A stretch of 64,000 nt of DNA from Boseongicola sp. SB0665_bin_10 (GTDB lineage Bacteria > Pseudomonadota > Alphaproteobacteria > Rhodobacterales > Rhodobacteraceae). Of the stretch, positions 47,342 to 55,522 are shown piece after piece (position 1 is the stretch's first letter; the number at the start of each line of letters is the position of its first letter). The notes beneath the pieces are model-generated. The model was not told where the DNA came from. It was given only the letters and a program-made list of their open reading frames with translations, and did not search any database. A program made the translations under genes and the position numbers. Location: positions 21,352 to 85,351 of the forward strand of contig VXSG01000077.1 of the NCBI GenBank assembly GCA_009838075.1, in the 5' to 3' direction.

Positions 47342-48216
47342 GCGGGAATCTCCTGGGCAAACTCCGCCGCAAGCGCCAGTGCGCCGGCAAGTGGCTCATC
47401 GAGTGGCGGGGTCAGAACGGACTGCATGTCTGCAGGCAGGTACGGAGCGTAGCAGGCACCGATGCCGCCCGTCAGGCAAATCGGCTGACCATTGCGCCAG
47501 CCAATGACTTGAAGCATCGCGGAAATGTCCCGTGCCCCGGCGCGCATCACTTGTTCGGCGAGCATGTCGCCTTGCCTGGCAAATTCGGTCACAAGTGGCG
47601 CCAAGGCGCCAAACTCCGAAGGACTGGCCGATCCCGCAAAGCGGACGATGCCGGCGGCGCCATCGCAGTCTCCCAGGATTCGCTCCGCCAACGCCGAAGT
47701 GGGATGCTGCCTGTCAATGCCCTTGAGTGTCATGCCGAGGGCGGCCTTGCCAACGAAATGTGCCGACGCCTCGTCCCCCAGCACCGGTCCCCAGCCACCG
47801 GCACACCGCATCGTTCCCTGGGTTTGTGCGGCAAAGAATGATCCCGTGCCGCAGTGAGCAATTGCGCCGTCGGCCAGGCCAAGCGCGCCTCTCAATGCGG
47901 CGGCGCGATCATCTTCGATGCGGACGTGCGCAAATGGCAGGGCGGTGCGCAACCTCTCCGAGATTGCCTCACCTGTCATTCCCGCCAGTCCGACAAACGC
48001 AGGAATCCGCGAAAGCGATTCCAGCTTCAGGCCGGTGCGCCCTGCCAAACTGTCCAAGCCCGCGGAAATCTCGGCCAGTGCGCCGTCGAAGTCTGTGGAG
48101 ACATTGGCGGGTCCGGCCTCCACCGTAACGATTGACTTGCCATCGTCCAACGCGAGTCGACACTGCGTGCCGCCGCCATCAATTGCAATGACCGGAGATT
48201 CCCGCGATTCACTCAT
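47338..48216 (-). CDS. BadF/BadG/BcrA-type kinase, probable N-acetylglucosamine/glucosamine kinase
   Basis: About 292 residues with an ASKHA fold. IAIDGGGTQCRLAL is the first phosphate loop, AHCGTGSFFAAQ the second, and GGWGPVLGDEASAHFVGKAA is typical of GlcNAc and glucosamine kinases of the BadF family. It would phosphorylate GlcNAc (or MurNAc) taken up by the ABC transporter of the opposite operon. The ATG at 48216 is the first codon of the operon and lies only two bases from the operator; the frame is open to 48366 but that would read through the promoter. Confidence 0.82.
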   Translation of the reverse strand: MSESRESPVIAIDGGGTQCRLALDDGKSIVTVEAGPANVSTDFDGALAEISAGLDSLAGRTGLKLESLSRIPAFVGLAGMTGEAISERLRTALPFAHVRIEDDRAAALRGALGLADGAIAHCGTGSFFAAQTQGTMRCAGGWGPVLGDEASAHFVGKAALGMTLKGIDRQHPTSALAERILGDCDGAAGIVRFAGSASPSEFGALAPLVTEFARQGDMLAEQVMRAGARDISAMLQVIGWRNGQPICLTGGIGACYAPYLPADMQSVLTPPLDEPLAGALALAAEFAQEIPA

Positions 48217-48218
48217 GC

Positions 48219-48258
48219 AGATACCTTTATAATACCTATTGGGCGAGTGAAAGTCCAA
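48219..48258 (-). promoter_or_regulatory. promoter and operator of the leftward nag operon
   Basis: On the minus strand TTGGAC (48258-48253) and TATTAT (48234-48229) are separated by 18 bases, a good sigma-70 promoter. Over the -10 lies AGGTATTATAAAGGTATCT (48237-48219), two GGTAT direct repeats 11 bases apart. It matches the site before murQ at 16 of 19 positions. The kinase ATG follows two bases later, so the transcript has a very short leader and the AAAGG of the operator may also serve as ribosome site. Confidence 0.65.
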
Positions 48259-48259
48259 A

Positions 48260-48983
48260 TGATGCCAATATGTCACTTTTCGCCTCAAGCTCGCGCCGAT
48301 GGGGCGGTTCGACCGCTCGACGTGTCGGACAGGGGCCTTGGTGCGCCGACCGTGGAATGTGCGCATCCCGAGGTCGCCGTCCGGAATGGTTCAGCGGGCT
48401 TGGCGCAGACTTGAGCAGCTTCGGACCGATCATCGGCACATCTGCCGGAGGCCGGTTCGAATTTCTTCAATTCACCGGCTTCGACGTCTTCCTCGCACCA
48501 CATGCCGCCTTGGGAAGTGGCGCTGGGCCAGCCTCCTGCGGCTGCTGGGCCAGGCGCACCCTTGCCGACTGGAGCATGTTCGGGATGCACTCGTTTGGAA
48601 CGGATCGGCGATGCACGGTGCCGCCTTGTTTGTCTGCTCATCTTGTCTTGTACACCTGTCAAGGAAGGGCGATCCGCTCGCGGCATCGGATCGGCATGTC
48701 GATGCCGACGGGTTTCGTCTTCATCCGTACCGTTCACATGGGCAGGAAGGCCGCCCGCAGGTTCGTCAGCCGCACCACGGACCTGCGACGATGCAATCGC
48801 TTCCGGTGCCGGTCACGATGGAGATTCTGACGGTTGAGCGGATCGAGTTTCCCGTCCTGGGTCGGCTCGGTGGGTCGCGGAGTCCGGACATTCGGGTTGG
48901 CGAACGGATGCCGGACGAACGGACAGACTGGCACTTTCCGACGGAATGGGCACGGGCGGCACCTTGAGGCCCCGAACAAAAGT
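48260..48983. other. 724-base stretch between divergent nag promoters with no recognised gene
   Basis: Long frames are open on both strands, as expected at high GC, but none has a recognisable domain. One rightward frame ends at 48967 with VERIEFPVLGRLGGSRSPDI before its stop, close to the murQ promoter. It is much longer than the usual divergent promoter gap and may contain a decayed gene or an unrecognised small gene. Confidence 0.4.
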
Positions 48984-48984
48984 G

Positions 48985-49012
48985 TAGACAAAAGGTATTA
49001 AATAGGTATCCT
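48985..49012 (+). promoter_or_regulatory. promoter and operator of the murQ-transport operon
   Basis: TAGACA (48985-48990) and TATCCT (49007-49012) with a 16-base spacer form a plausible promoter. AGGTATTAAATAGGTATCC (48993-49011) overlaps the spacer and -10 and repeats GGTAT with an 11-base period, nearly identical to the site before the kinase gene. Repression by the GntR regulator is inferred. Confidence 0.65.
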
Positions 49013-49036
49013 ATAGCGCGTGACTTGGGGAATCAC

Positions 49037-49924
49037 ATGACCGGATCTCGGACTGAAGCACTGCATGATTCTGCGAAGGGACTTGATGAACGCCCCCTGG
49101 CCGAAGCTGCTGCCTTGCTGGCCGAAGGTCAGATCGCCTCTGCAACGTCGGTTCTTGGCGCCCTCGACAACATTGTCGGCGGTGCCGGCGCGATGGCACA
49201 AACGATTCGCGTTGGCGGCGTGCTGCACTACGCGGCTGCCGGTTCGTCTGGTCTGATGGCTGCCGCTGATGCCTTGGAACTGGGTGGCACATTCTCGATT
49301 CCAGCCGGTCAGATCAGAATTCACATGGCTGGAGGATTGCCGGTTGGCGTGGAAATGCCAGGGGCAACCGAGGACGATGCCGCGAGCGTCCAGCATGCCG
49401 TGTCGGGCATATCGAGCAGAGACACCGTGATCGCGGTTTCGGCCAGTGGCACAACGCCATACACGCTGGCCGCCGCCGCCGCCGCGCGAAGGCGTGGCGC
49501 AACCTTGATCGCCATCGCCAACAATTCCGATGCTGCGCTGCTCGACGGCGCCGATCACCCTGTCTGCCTGGCAACGCCTCCCGAAATCCTTTCCGGGTCG
49601 ACCCGGATGGGCGCGGGAACAGCGCAGAAGATCGCGCTGAACATGCTCTCGACGCTCATGGCGATCGAGCTAGGCCATGTCCTTGACGGGATGATGGTGA
49701 ACCTGCGGGCGGATAACGTCAAGCTTCGGGCCCGGGCGGCGGGCATTGTCGGTCAGATTGCCGGCAAGGACAGAGCGACCGCCAGCGCGGCGCTCAAGCA
49801 AACCCATGGCTTCGTGAAGTCCGCAATTCTGGTCGCGGCAAAGGACGTGTCGCCAGACGAGGCCAACGCGATTCTTCAAGAAACTGAAGGAAACCTTCGC
49901 GCCGCATTGGCGCAGCTCAACTGA
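49037..49924 (+). CDS. murQ: N-acetylmuramic acid 6-phosphate etherase
   Basis: About 295 residues of the SIS-fold etherase that splits D-lactate from MurNAc-6-P to give GlcNAc-6-P, the substrate of NagA in the opposite operon. Family segments are AAGSSGLMAAADALELGGTF with the catalytic Glu region, GATEDDAASVQHAV, SASGTTPYTLAA, and PEILSGSTRMGAGTAQKIAL near the phosphate site. The ATG at 49037 follows TTGGGGA; an in-frame TTG at 49025 is less likely. First gene of the rightward operon. Confidence 0.92.
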   Translation: MTGSRTEALHDSAKGLDERPLAEAAALLAEGQIASATSVLGALDNIVGGAGAMAQTIRVGGVLHYAAAGSSGLMAAADALELGGTFSIPAGQIRIHMAGGLPVGVEMPGATEDDAASVQHAVSGISSRDTVIAVSASGTTPYTLAAAAAARRRGATLIAIANNSDAALLDGADHPVCLATPPEILSGSTRMGAGTAQKIALNMLSTLMAIELGHVLDGMMVNLRADNVKLRARAAGIVGQIAGKDRATASAALKQTHGFVKSAILVAAKDVSPDEANAILQETEGNLRAALAQLN

Positions 49925-49950
49925 CGTGCACTTAACCTGGGAGCTCAAAC

Positions 49951-51204
49951 ATGACACGCAACTCACTGAAACTGGCCCTGGCGGCCATGGGCCTCGTCGC
50001 CGCGGGCGCGCAGGCGCAGGACGTTACGCTGACAATCGAAAGCTGGCGCAACGACGACCTTGCCCTTTGGCAGCAAGAGATCATTCCGGCCTTTGAAGCC
50101 GAGCATTTCGGGATCAAGGTGGTTTTCTCCCCCTCCGCTCCGACCGAATACAACGCGGCCCTGAATTCGAAGCTCGATGCCGGTTCGGCGGGCGACATCA
50201 TCACGTGCCGCCCCTTCGACGCGTCGCTGGCGCTCTTCGAGGCCGGGCATCTCACCGACCTGGACGACATGGAAGCCATGAACAACTTCTCCGACGTCGC
50301 AAAGTCGGCCTGGCAGACGGACGACGGCTCGGCGACGTTCTGCGTTCCGATGGCGTCAGTGATACACGGCTTCATATACAATGCGGACGCATTCGCGGAG
50401 CTGGGCATCGAGGTGCCAACGACCGAGGCGGAGTTCTTTGCCGCGCTCGACACGATCAAGGAAGATGGCAGCTACATCCCGATGGCGATGGGCACCAACG
50501 ACCAGTGGGAAGCCGCCACGATGGGCTACAACAACATCGGGCCGAACTACTGGAAAGGCGAAGAGGGCCGTCGCGCACTGATCGCGGGCGAGCAGAAGCT
50601 GACCGACGACCCATGGGTTGCACCCTACGAGACCTTGGCAAGGTGGGGCGACTACCTGGGCGACGGCTACGAGGCGCAGACCTATCCTGACAGCCAGAAT
50701 CTCTTCACGCTCGGGCGTGCAGCGATCTATCCCGCCGGGTCCTGGGAAATTGCCGGGTTCAACGCCCAGGCGGACTTCGCGATGGGGGCCTTCAAGCCGC
50801 CTGTCCGGAACGCGGGCGACACGTGCTACATCTCGGACCACACTGACATCGGGATCGGCATGAACGCAGCGACGGTCAACCCAGAAGCCGCGAAGACCTT
50901 CCTTGCCTGGGTCGGGTCGCCCGAGTTTGCGTCAATCTTTGGCAATGCGCTGCCCGGGTTCTTCCCACTGTCCAAGACTCCGGTCGAGTTGTCGGACCCG
51001 CTTGCGAAGGAGTTCGTGAGCTGGCGCGGCGAGTGCGAATCGACGATCCGCTCGACCTACCAGATCCTTTCTCGCGGCACTCCGAACCTCGAGAACGATA
51101 CCTGGGGCGCATCCGTCGCAGCCATCAAGGGAACTTCCTCGCCGGCAGAGCTGGGCCAGAGACTCCAGGACGGCCTGGCAAGCTGGTACGCGCCGCAGCA
51201 GTAA
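49951..51204 (+). CDS. sugar ABC transporter substrate-binding protein
   Basis: A 417-residue periplasmic binding protein of carbohydrate family 1. The signal peptide ends AGAQAQDV. The mature domain has IESWRNDDLALWQQEIIPAF, PTEYNAALNSKLDAGSAGDI and the later AIYPAGSWEIAGF, typical of maltose/oligosaccharide-type binding proteins. Its place between murQ and two sugar permeases points to an amino sugar such as GlcNAc, chitobiose, MurNAc or a muropeptide sugar as ligand. GGGAG precedes the ATG. Confidence 0.88.
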   Translation: MTRNSLKLALAAMGLVAAGAQAQDVTLTIESWRNDDLALWQQEIIPAFEAEHFGIKVVFSPSAPTEYNAALNSKLDAGSAGDIITCRPFDASLALFEAGHLTDLDDMEAMNNFSDVAKSAWQTDDGSATFCVPMASVIHGFIYNADAFAELGIEVPTTEAEFFAALDTIKEDGSYIPMAMGTNDQWEAATMGYNNIGPNYWKGEEGRRALIAGEQKLTDDPWVAPYETLARWGDYLGDGYEAQTYPDSQNLFTLGRAAIYPAGSWEIAGFNAQADFAMGAFKPPVRNAGDTCYISDHTDIGIGMNAATVNPEAAKTFLAWVGSPEFASIFGNALPGFFPLSKTPVELSDPLAKEFVSWRGECESTIRSTYQILSRGTPNLENDTWGASVAAIKGTSSPAELGQRLQDGLASWYAPQQ

Positions 51205-51224
51205 TCCTCGCCTGGCAGCAATCA

Positions 51225-51249
51225 TCCCGGGCGGTCGTGCCGCCCGGGA
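51225..51249 (+). terminator. intercistronic hairpin after the sugar-binding protein gene
   Basis: TCCCGGGCGG and CCGCCCGGGA form a perfect 10-bp stem with a TCGTG loop, followed by CTCCTTCCTC. It lies in the 66-base gap before the first permease gene and likely raises binding-protein expression relative to the membrane components. Confidence 0.55.
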
Positions 51250-51270
51250 CTCCTTCCTCAGGGAAAGTTC

Positions 51271-52185
51271 ATGTCGGTCCCTCGCATCCGCTGGCACATC
51301 ATCGTGTTCCTTGCGCCGGCCACGCTTGTCTACACGGCCGTGATGATCTTTCCGCTCTTCAACACGCTGCGGCTTGCGCTCTACAGCGAAGTGGCACAGG
51401 CGCGGGTCTTCGTTGGCCTGGAGAACTTTCGCACGCTCTTCTTCGACCCGATATGGTCCGAGCAGTTCTGGAACGCGCTTGGCAACAACTTCTGGTTCTT
51501 CCTGATTCACATGCTGGTGCAGAACCCGATCGGCATCGCGCTGGCAGCCATACTCTCGCATCCACGTCTTCGCTTCGCGGCGCTCTACCGCTCCGCGATC
51601 TTCATCCCCACGATCCTGTCGTTCGTGATCGTCGGATTCGCCTGGAAACTCATCCTTTCGCCGATCTGGGGCATCGCGCCGTCGATGCTCGACGCGGTGG
51701 GTCTCAAGTTCCTGTTTGCGCCGTGGCTGGGGAAGGAGGAGTACGCGCTGACAACGCTGGCGCTGATATCGGTCTGGCAGTTCGTCGGCATCCCGATGAT
51801 GCTGATCTACGCAGCCCTTCTCTCCATCCCCGATGAAATCCTGGAAGCGGGCGAGATCGACGGCATTACCGGCATGTCGGCGTTCTGGAAGGTGAAGCTG
51901 CCGCTGATCCTGCCGTCCATCGGGATCATCTCGATCCTCACCTTTGTCGGCAATTTCAACGCATTCGATCTGATCTACGTTGCACAGGGGGCGCTTGCCG
52001 GGCCGGATTTCTCCACCGACATTCTTGGCACTTTCATGTACCGCACCTTCTTCGGTTTCCAGCTTCAACTTGGCAACCCGCACATGGGCTCTGCCATCGC
52101 GGGCGCAATGTTCGCGATCATCCTCGTCGGCGTCTGCATCTACCTGTTCGGCATACAGACCCGGATGCGCCGTTATCAGCTCTGA
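51271..52185 (+). CDS. sugar ABC transporter permease (MalF-type)
   Basis: A 304-residue membrane protein with six predicted spans and the EAA loop EAGEIDGITGMSAFWKVKLP. It matches the UgpA/MalF-type permeases of carbohydrate uptake family 1 in length and motif position. AGGGAA precedes the ATG. It forms a heterodimer with the next gene product and feeds amino sugars across the inner membrane. Confidence 0.9.
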   Translation: MSVPRIRWHIIVFLAPATLVYTAVMIFPLFNTLRLALYSEVAQARVFVGLENFRTLFFDPIWSEQFWNALGNNFWFFLIHMLVQNPIGIALAAILSHPRLRFAALYRSAIFIPTILSFVIVGFAWKLILSPIWGIAPSMLDAVGLKFLFAPWLGKEEYALTTLALISVWQFVGIPMMLIYAALLSIPDEILEAGEIDGITGMSAFWKVKLPLILPSIGIISILTFVGNFNAFDLIYVAQGALAGPDFSTDILGTFMYRTFFGFQLQLGNPHMGSAIAGAMFAIILVGVCIYLFGIQTRMRRYQL

Positions 52186-52194
52186 GTTCAGGAC

Positions 52195-53034
52195 ATGCAC
52201 AAGGCACGCACGAACCCTTTCAACACGGTTGGCATGCACGGTGCATTGATCTTGTACACGTTGATCGCGCTCTTCCCTGTATTCGTGATCCTCATCAACA
52301 GCTTCAAGGCGCGCAAGGCGATCTTCCGCGAACCGTTGGCCTTGCCGGATTCCGACAGCTTTTCGTTGATCGGCTACCAGACGGTCATGAGACAGGGGGA
52401 CTTCCTCCTCTACTTCCAGAACTCGATGATCGTCACCGTCGCATCACTGTTCTTCATCCTGCTTTTTGGCGCGATGGCGGCCTTTGCGCTCGCGGAGTAC
52501 CGCTTCAAGGGCAATCTCCTGATGGGCCTGTACCTCGCCTTGGGCATCATGATCCCGATCCGAATCGGCACGGTCGCGATCCTGGAAATGATGGTGGCCA
52601 CCGGACTGGTCAACACGCTTTGGGCGCTGATCCTTGTCTACACCGCACAGGGCCTTCCGCTCGCGGTGTTCATCCTGTCAGAGTTCATGCGGCAAGTGTC
52701 CGACGACTTGAAGAACGCCGGCCGGATCGATGGCCTGTCCGAATACACGATCTTCTTCCGTCTCGTCTTGCCGCTCGTTCGCCCCGCATTGGCGACAGTG
52801 GCGGTGTTCAACATGATCCCGATCTGGAACGACCTTTGGTTCCCGCTGATCCTTGCGCCCGCCGAGGAGACCAAGACGCTGACCTTGGGTAGCCAGGTAT
52901 TCATCGGACAGTTCGTGACGGACTGGAACGCCGTGCTGTCGGCACTCTCAATGGCGATCCTGCCGGTGCTGATACTCTACGTCATCTTCTCGCGGCAACT
53001 TATCCGCGGAATCACTTCTGGGGCCGTGAAATGA
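52195..53034 (+). CDS. sugar ABC transporter permease (MalG-type)
   Basis: A 279-residue permease with six predicted spans and the EAA-like loop KNAGRIDGLSEYTIFFRLVLP; the usual Glu-Ala-Ala start is changed to Lys-Asn-Ala. It is the second permease of the carbohydrate transporter. The TGA overlaps the next start by ATGA, showing coupling. Confidence 0.9.
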   Translation: MHKARTNPFNTVGMHGALILYTLIALFPVFVILINSFKARKAIFREPLALPDSDSFSLIGYQTVMRQGDFLLYFQNSMIVTVASLFFILLFGAMAAFALAEYRFKGNLLMGLYLALGIMIPIRIGTVAILEMMVATGLVNTLWALILVYTAQGLPLAVFILSEFMRQVSDDLKNAGRIDGLSEYTIFFRLVLPLVRPALATVAVFNMIPIWNDLWFPLILAPAEETKTLTLGSQVFIGQFVTDWNAVLSALSMAILPVLILYVIFSRQLIRGITSGAVK

Positions 53035-54062
53035 CCCGCGTTCTGATCGTTGGCCTGGGAAACATGGGACTCAGCCATGCATTGGCCCATCATCGCCACC
53101 CTGGCGCCGAGATTGTCGGTCTGGTGAACCGCTCGTCCGTCGAACTTCCACGAGATCTGGTGTCCTATCCGCTCTTCGAAACCTTCGAGGAGGGCATGGG
53201 GACCAAACCCGACCTCGTTGTCATTGCAACCTACATCGACACGCATGCCGACTTTGCCTGCATGGCGATGGAAGCCGGAGCGCACGCATTTGTCGAAAAG
53301 CCGCTGGCAGCGACGGTCGCGGACGCCGAGCGTGTCGTGGAGACTGCCAGGAGTGCAGGTCGAAAGCTGGTTGTTGGGTACATTCTTCGCCACCACCCGT
53401 CCTGGATGCGCCTGATCAAGGAAGCGCGGGCGCTCGGCGGACCGTATGTCTTCCGGCTGAACCTGAACCAGCAGTCTTCAGGCACCGAATGGGAAACGCA
53501 CAAGGCGTTGATGCAGACGACAAGCCCCATCGTCGATTGCGGGGTCCACTATGTCGACGTCATGTGCCAGATCACCGACTCGGCGCCGGTCCGCGTCCAT
53601 GGCCTGGGCTTGCGTTTGACCAATGAGATTCCCGGGGACATGTACAACTATGGCCAGTTTCAGGTTGCATTCGAGGACGGATCGGTTGGCTGGTACGAGG
53701 CCGGCTGGGGCCCGATGATGTCGGAGACTGCATTCTTCGTGAAGGACATAGTCAGTCCAAACGGGTCGGTGTCGATTACCGAAGGCAACAAGGGTGCGTC
53801 GTCTGACATCGACGGCCACACCAGGGTCGGTGGCATCCTCGTGCATACGCCTCAGGGCGACCGCACTGTCGAAATGCCGGATGAGCCTGGTCATCAGGAG
53901 CTTTGCGAAGCCGAGCAGGCCTACATGCTCCGCGCAATCGCCGAGGACATCGACCTGACCCGCCACATGTCCGATGCCGTTCAGTCGCTCGCCATTTGCC
54001 TGGCCGCAGACGAGAGCATTCGCGTCGGCCGTCCGGTATCGTTTGAGGAGACCTCGACATGA
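53031..54062 (+). CDS. Gfo/Idh/MocA family oxidoreductase in the amino-sugar operon
   Basis: A 343-residue NAD(P)-dependent oxidoreductase. The Rossmann motif is LIVGLGNMGLSHALAHHR, the EKP motif is FVEKPLAATV (about residue 93), and the catalytic-region segment is PIVDCGVHYVDVMCQI with its Asp/His pair. It is embedded by ATGA overlaps between permease and ATPase genes, so it must act on the transported sugar or a derivative, for example oxidising a sugar or N-acetyl hexosamine before it enters the nag route. It is distinct from the two members at 6.1-8.5 kb. Confidence 0.82.
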   Translation: MTRVLIVGLGNMGLSHALAHHRHPGAEIVGLVNRSSVELPRDLVSYPLFETFEEGMGTKPDLVVIATYIDTHADFACMAMEAGAHAFVEKPLAATVADAERVVETARSAGRKLVVGYILRHHPSWMRLIKEARALGGPYVFRLNLNQQSSGTEWETHKALMQTTSPIVDCGVHYVDVMCQITDSAPVRVHGLGLRLTNEIPGDMYNYGQFQVAFEDGSVGWYEAGWGPMMSETAFFVKDIVSPNGSVSITEGNKGASSDIDGHTRVGGILVHTPQGDRTVEMPDEPGHQELCEAEQAYMLRAIAEDIDLTRHMSDAVQSLAICLAADESIRVGRPVSFEETST

Positions 54063-55054
54063 CCGCCTTGAAGCTGGCGAACGTGAACAAGTCGTTCGGA
54101 GAAGTGCAGGTCCTCCAAGACATCAACCTGGAAGTCGAGGAGGGCGAGTTTGTCGTGTTCGTCGGGCCTTCGGGATGCGGGAAGTCGACGCTTCTGCGAG
54201 TCATCGCAGGCCTCGAGGACGCGACTTCCGGCGAAGTGACGATTGACGAACAGCTCGTGAACCGGACGCCGCCCTCGAAGCGGGGAATCGCAATGGTGTT
54301 TCAGACCTATGCGCTTTACCCGCACTTGAATGTACGCGGGAACATGAGCCTGGCGCTCAAGCAGGACAAGCAGCCGAAGTCGGTCATCGAGGAGCGCGTC
54401 GCGACAGCATCAAGAATGCTCAACCTCGAACCCTACATCGACCGTTATCCTTCCGAGCTTTCTGGTGGCCAGCGACAGCGGGTCGCCATTGGTCGTGCCA
54501 TTGTCCGCGAACCCAAGCTCTTTCTCTTCGACGAACCGCTCTCGAACCTCGACGCCGCTCTGCGCATGAACACGAGGATTGAAATCGCCAACCTGCATCG
54601 GCAACTCGGCACATCGATGATCTATGTTACGCATGACCAGACCGAAGCGATGACTCTGGCCGACAGGATCGTCGTTCTTCGTCACGGGCGGGTCGAACAG
54701 ATCGGCAGCCCCATGGAGTTGTACAACAACCCCACGAACCAGTTCGTCGCTGGCTTCCTCGGTTCCCCGTCGATGAATTTCTTTCCCGCCAGCCTGGTCC
54801 ACGCGGGCGACGACCGTACAATTGGTGTGCGGCCCGAGAACCTGCATCTGGCCGACGACGGCGTTCTGGATGCAGAGGTCAGCCATGTGGAGCAGCTTGG
54901 GGCCGACACGAATGTAGTCGCCCAGATTGACGACCACCAGATTACGGCACGTCTATTTGGGCAGCATTTCATCGAGGAAGGACAGAACCTTCGTTTCGGC
55001 TTCAATTCGGAAAATGCGTACCATTTCGATAGTGATGGCCTGCGCCTTCGCTAG
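54059..55054 (+). CDS. ugpC: UgpC/MalK-type sugar ABC transporter ATP-binding protein
   Basis: A 331-residue ATPase. Walker A is GPSGCGKST, the Q-loop MVFQTYALYPHL, the signature LSGGQRQRVAIGRAI, and Walker B LFLFDEPLSNLD. The C-terminal TOBE/OB region begins near residue 245 (IGVRPENLHL). It energises the two permeases upstream. Start overlaps the preceding stop by ATGA. The gene symbol marks the family (UgpC/MsmK type) rather than a glycerol-phosphate role. Confidence 0.9.
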   Translation: MTALKLANVNKSFGEVQVLQDINLEVEEGEFVVFVGPSGCGKSTLLRVIAGLEDATSGEVTIDEQLVNRTPPSKRGIAMVFQTYALYPHLNVRGNMSLALKQDKQPKSVIEERVATASRMLNLEPYIDRYPSELSGGQRQRVAIGRAIVREPKLFLFDEPLSNLDAALRMNTRIEIANLHRQLGTSMIYVTHDQTEAMTLADRIVVLRHGRVEQIGSPMELYNNPTNQFVAGFLGSPSMNFFPASLVHAGDDRTIGVRPENLHLADDGVLDAEVSHVEQLGADTNVVAQIDDHQITARLFGQHFIEEGQNLRFGFNSENAYHFDSDGLRLR

Positions 55055-55107
55055 TCGAATGCAGGAGGTTGGTTGATTGTCGTCCCATGGAACTCGCGCA
55101 TTCCCCT

Positions 55108-55522
55108 GTCGCCTGAAGGCTCTCCCACGGCCTGATCTTCCGGCATCGCGTGATCGCGATGGAGGACCTGAACATGGAGGCGCTGAAGCGTTCGTTTCTC
55201 GCCAGGTCGATACACGACGCCGCGTGGACGCAGTTGCGGGACATGCTGACCTACAAGGCTGCAAGCGCCGGTGGGTCCGTGGTCCTTGTCGACCCGCGCG
55301 GCACCACCCAGAGATGCAGCGGATGCGGGTGCGATCCCGACAGGCCGAAGACGCTTGGCGAAAGGGTGCACGGCTGCGACGGCTGCGGTCTCGTCCTCGA
55401 CCGCGACGTCAACGCGGCCCGCAACGTGCTGCAGCTTGTCAAGGGGCCGGGAACCGGCCTTCGGCCGCGAAGCGTGCGGGTTGCCGCGTAGCTTGGCCGA
55501 GAAGCCGCCGCCTTCAGGCGAC
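55108..55522 (+). mobile_element. internally deleted TnpB element bounded by 13-bp inverted repeats
   Basis: GTCGCCTGAAGGC (55108-55120) and its exact reverse complement (55510-55522) flank the 3' third of a tnpB gene. Each repeat is itself a near-hairpin with a CCTGAAGG core, the kind of subterminal structure used as recognition hairpin by IS200/IS605-type transposases. The arrangement looks like a non-autonomous, internally deleted derivative of such an element inserted just after the sugar-transport operon. No TnpA is present. Confidence 0.55.
55150..55491 (+). pseudogene. TnpB C-terminal remnant with intact zinc ribbon
   Basis: A 113-residue fragment of TnpB. It starts in RuvC-II (VIAMEDLNMEALKRSFLARS, with the catalytic Glu in MED), continues with YKAASAGGSVVLVDPRGTTQ, and has a complete four-cysteine zinc ribbon (CSGCG and CDGCG) and RuvC-III DRDVNAARN. 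Homology is detectable from about 55132 in frame, but the N-terminal about 250 residues, including RuvC-I, are absent. It therefore cannot be a nuclease by itself. It is a different lineage from the cysteine-less TnpB at 1.8-2.9 kb. Confidence 0.75.

Noticed and set aside
55150..55491. TnpB remnant as a TldR-like TnpB-derived repressor
   Set aside because: Such repressors keep the N-terminal DNA/RNA-binding half and lose RuvC residues; this fragment is the opposite, an isolated C-terminal third.
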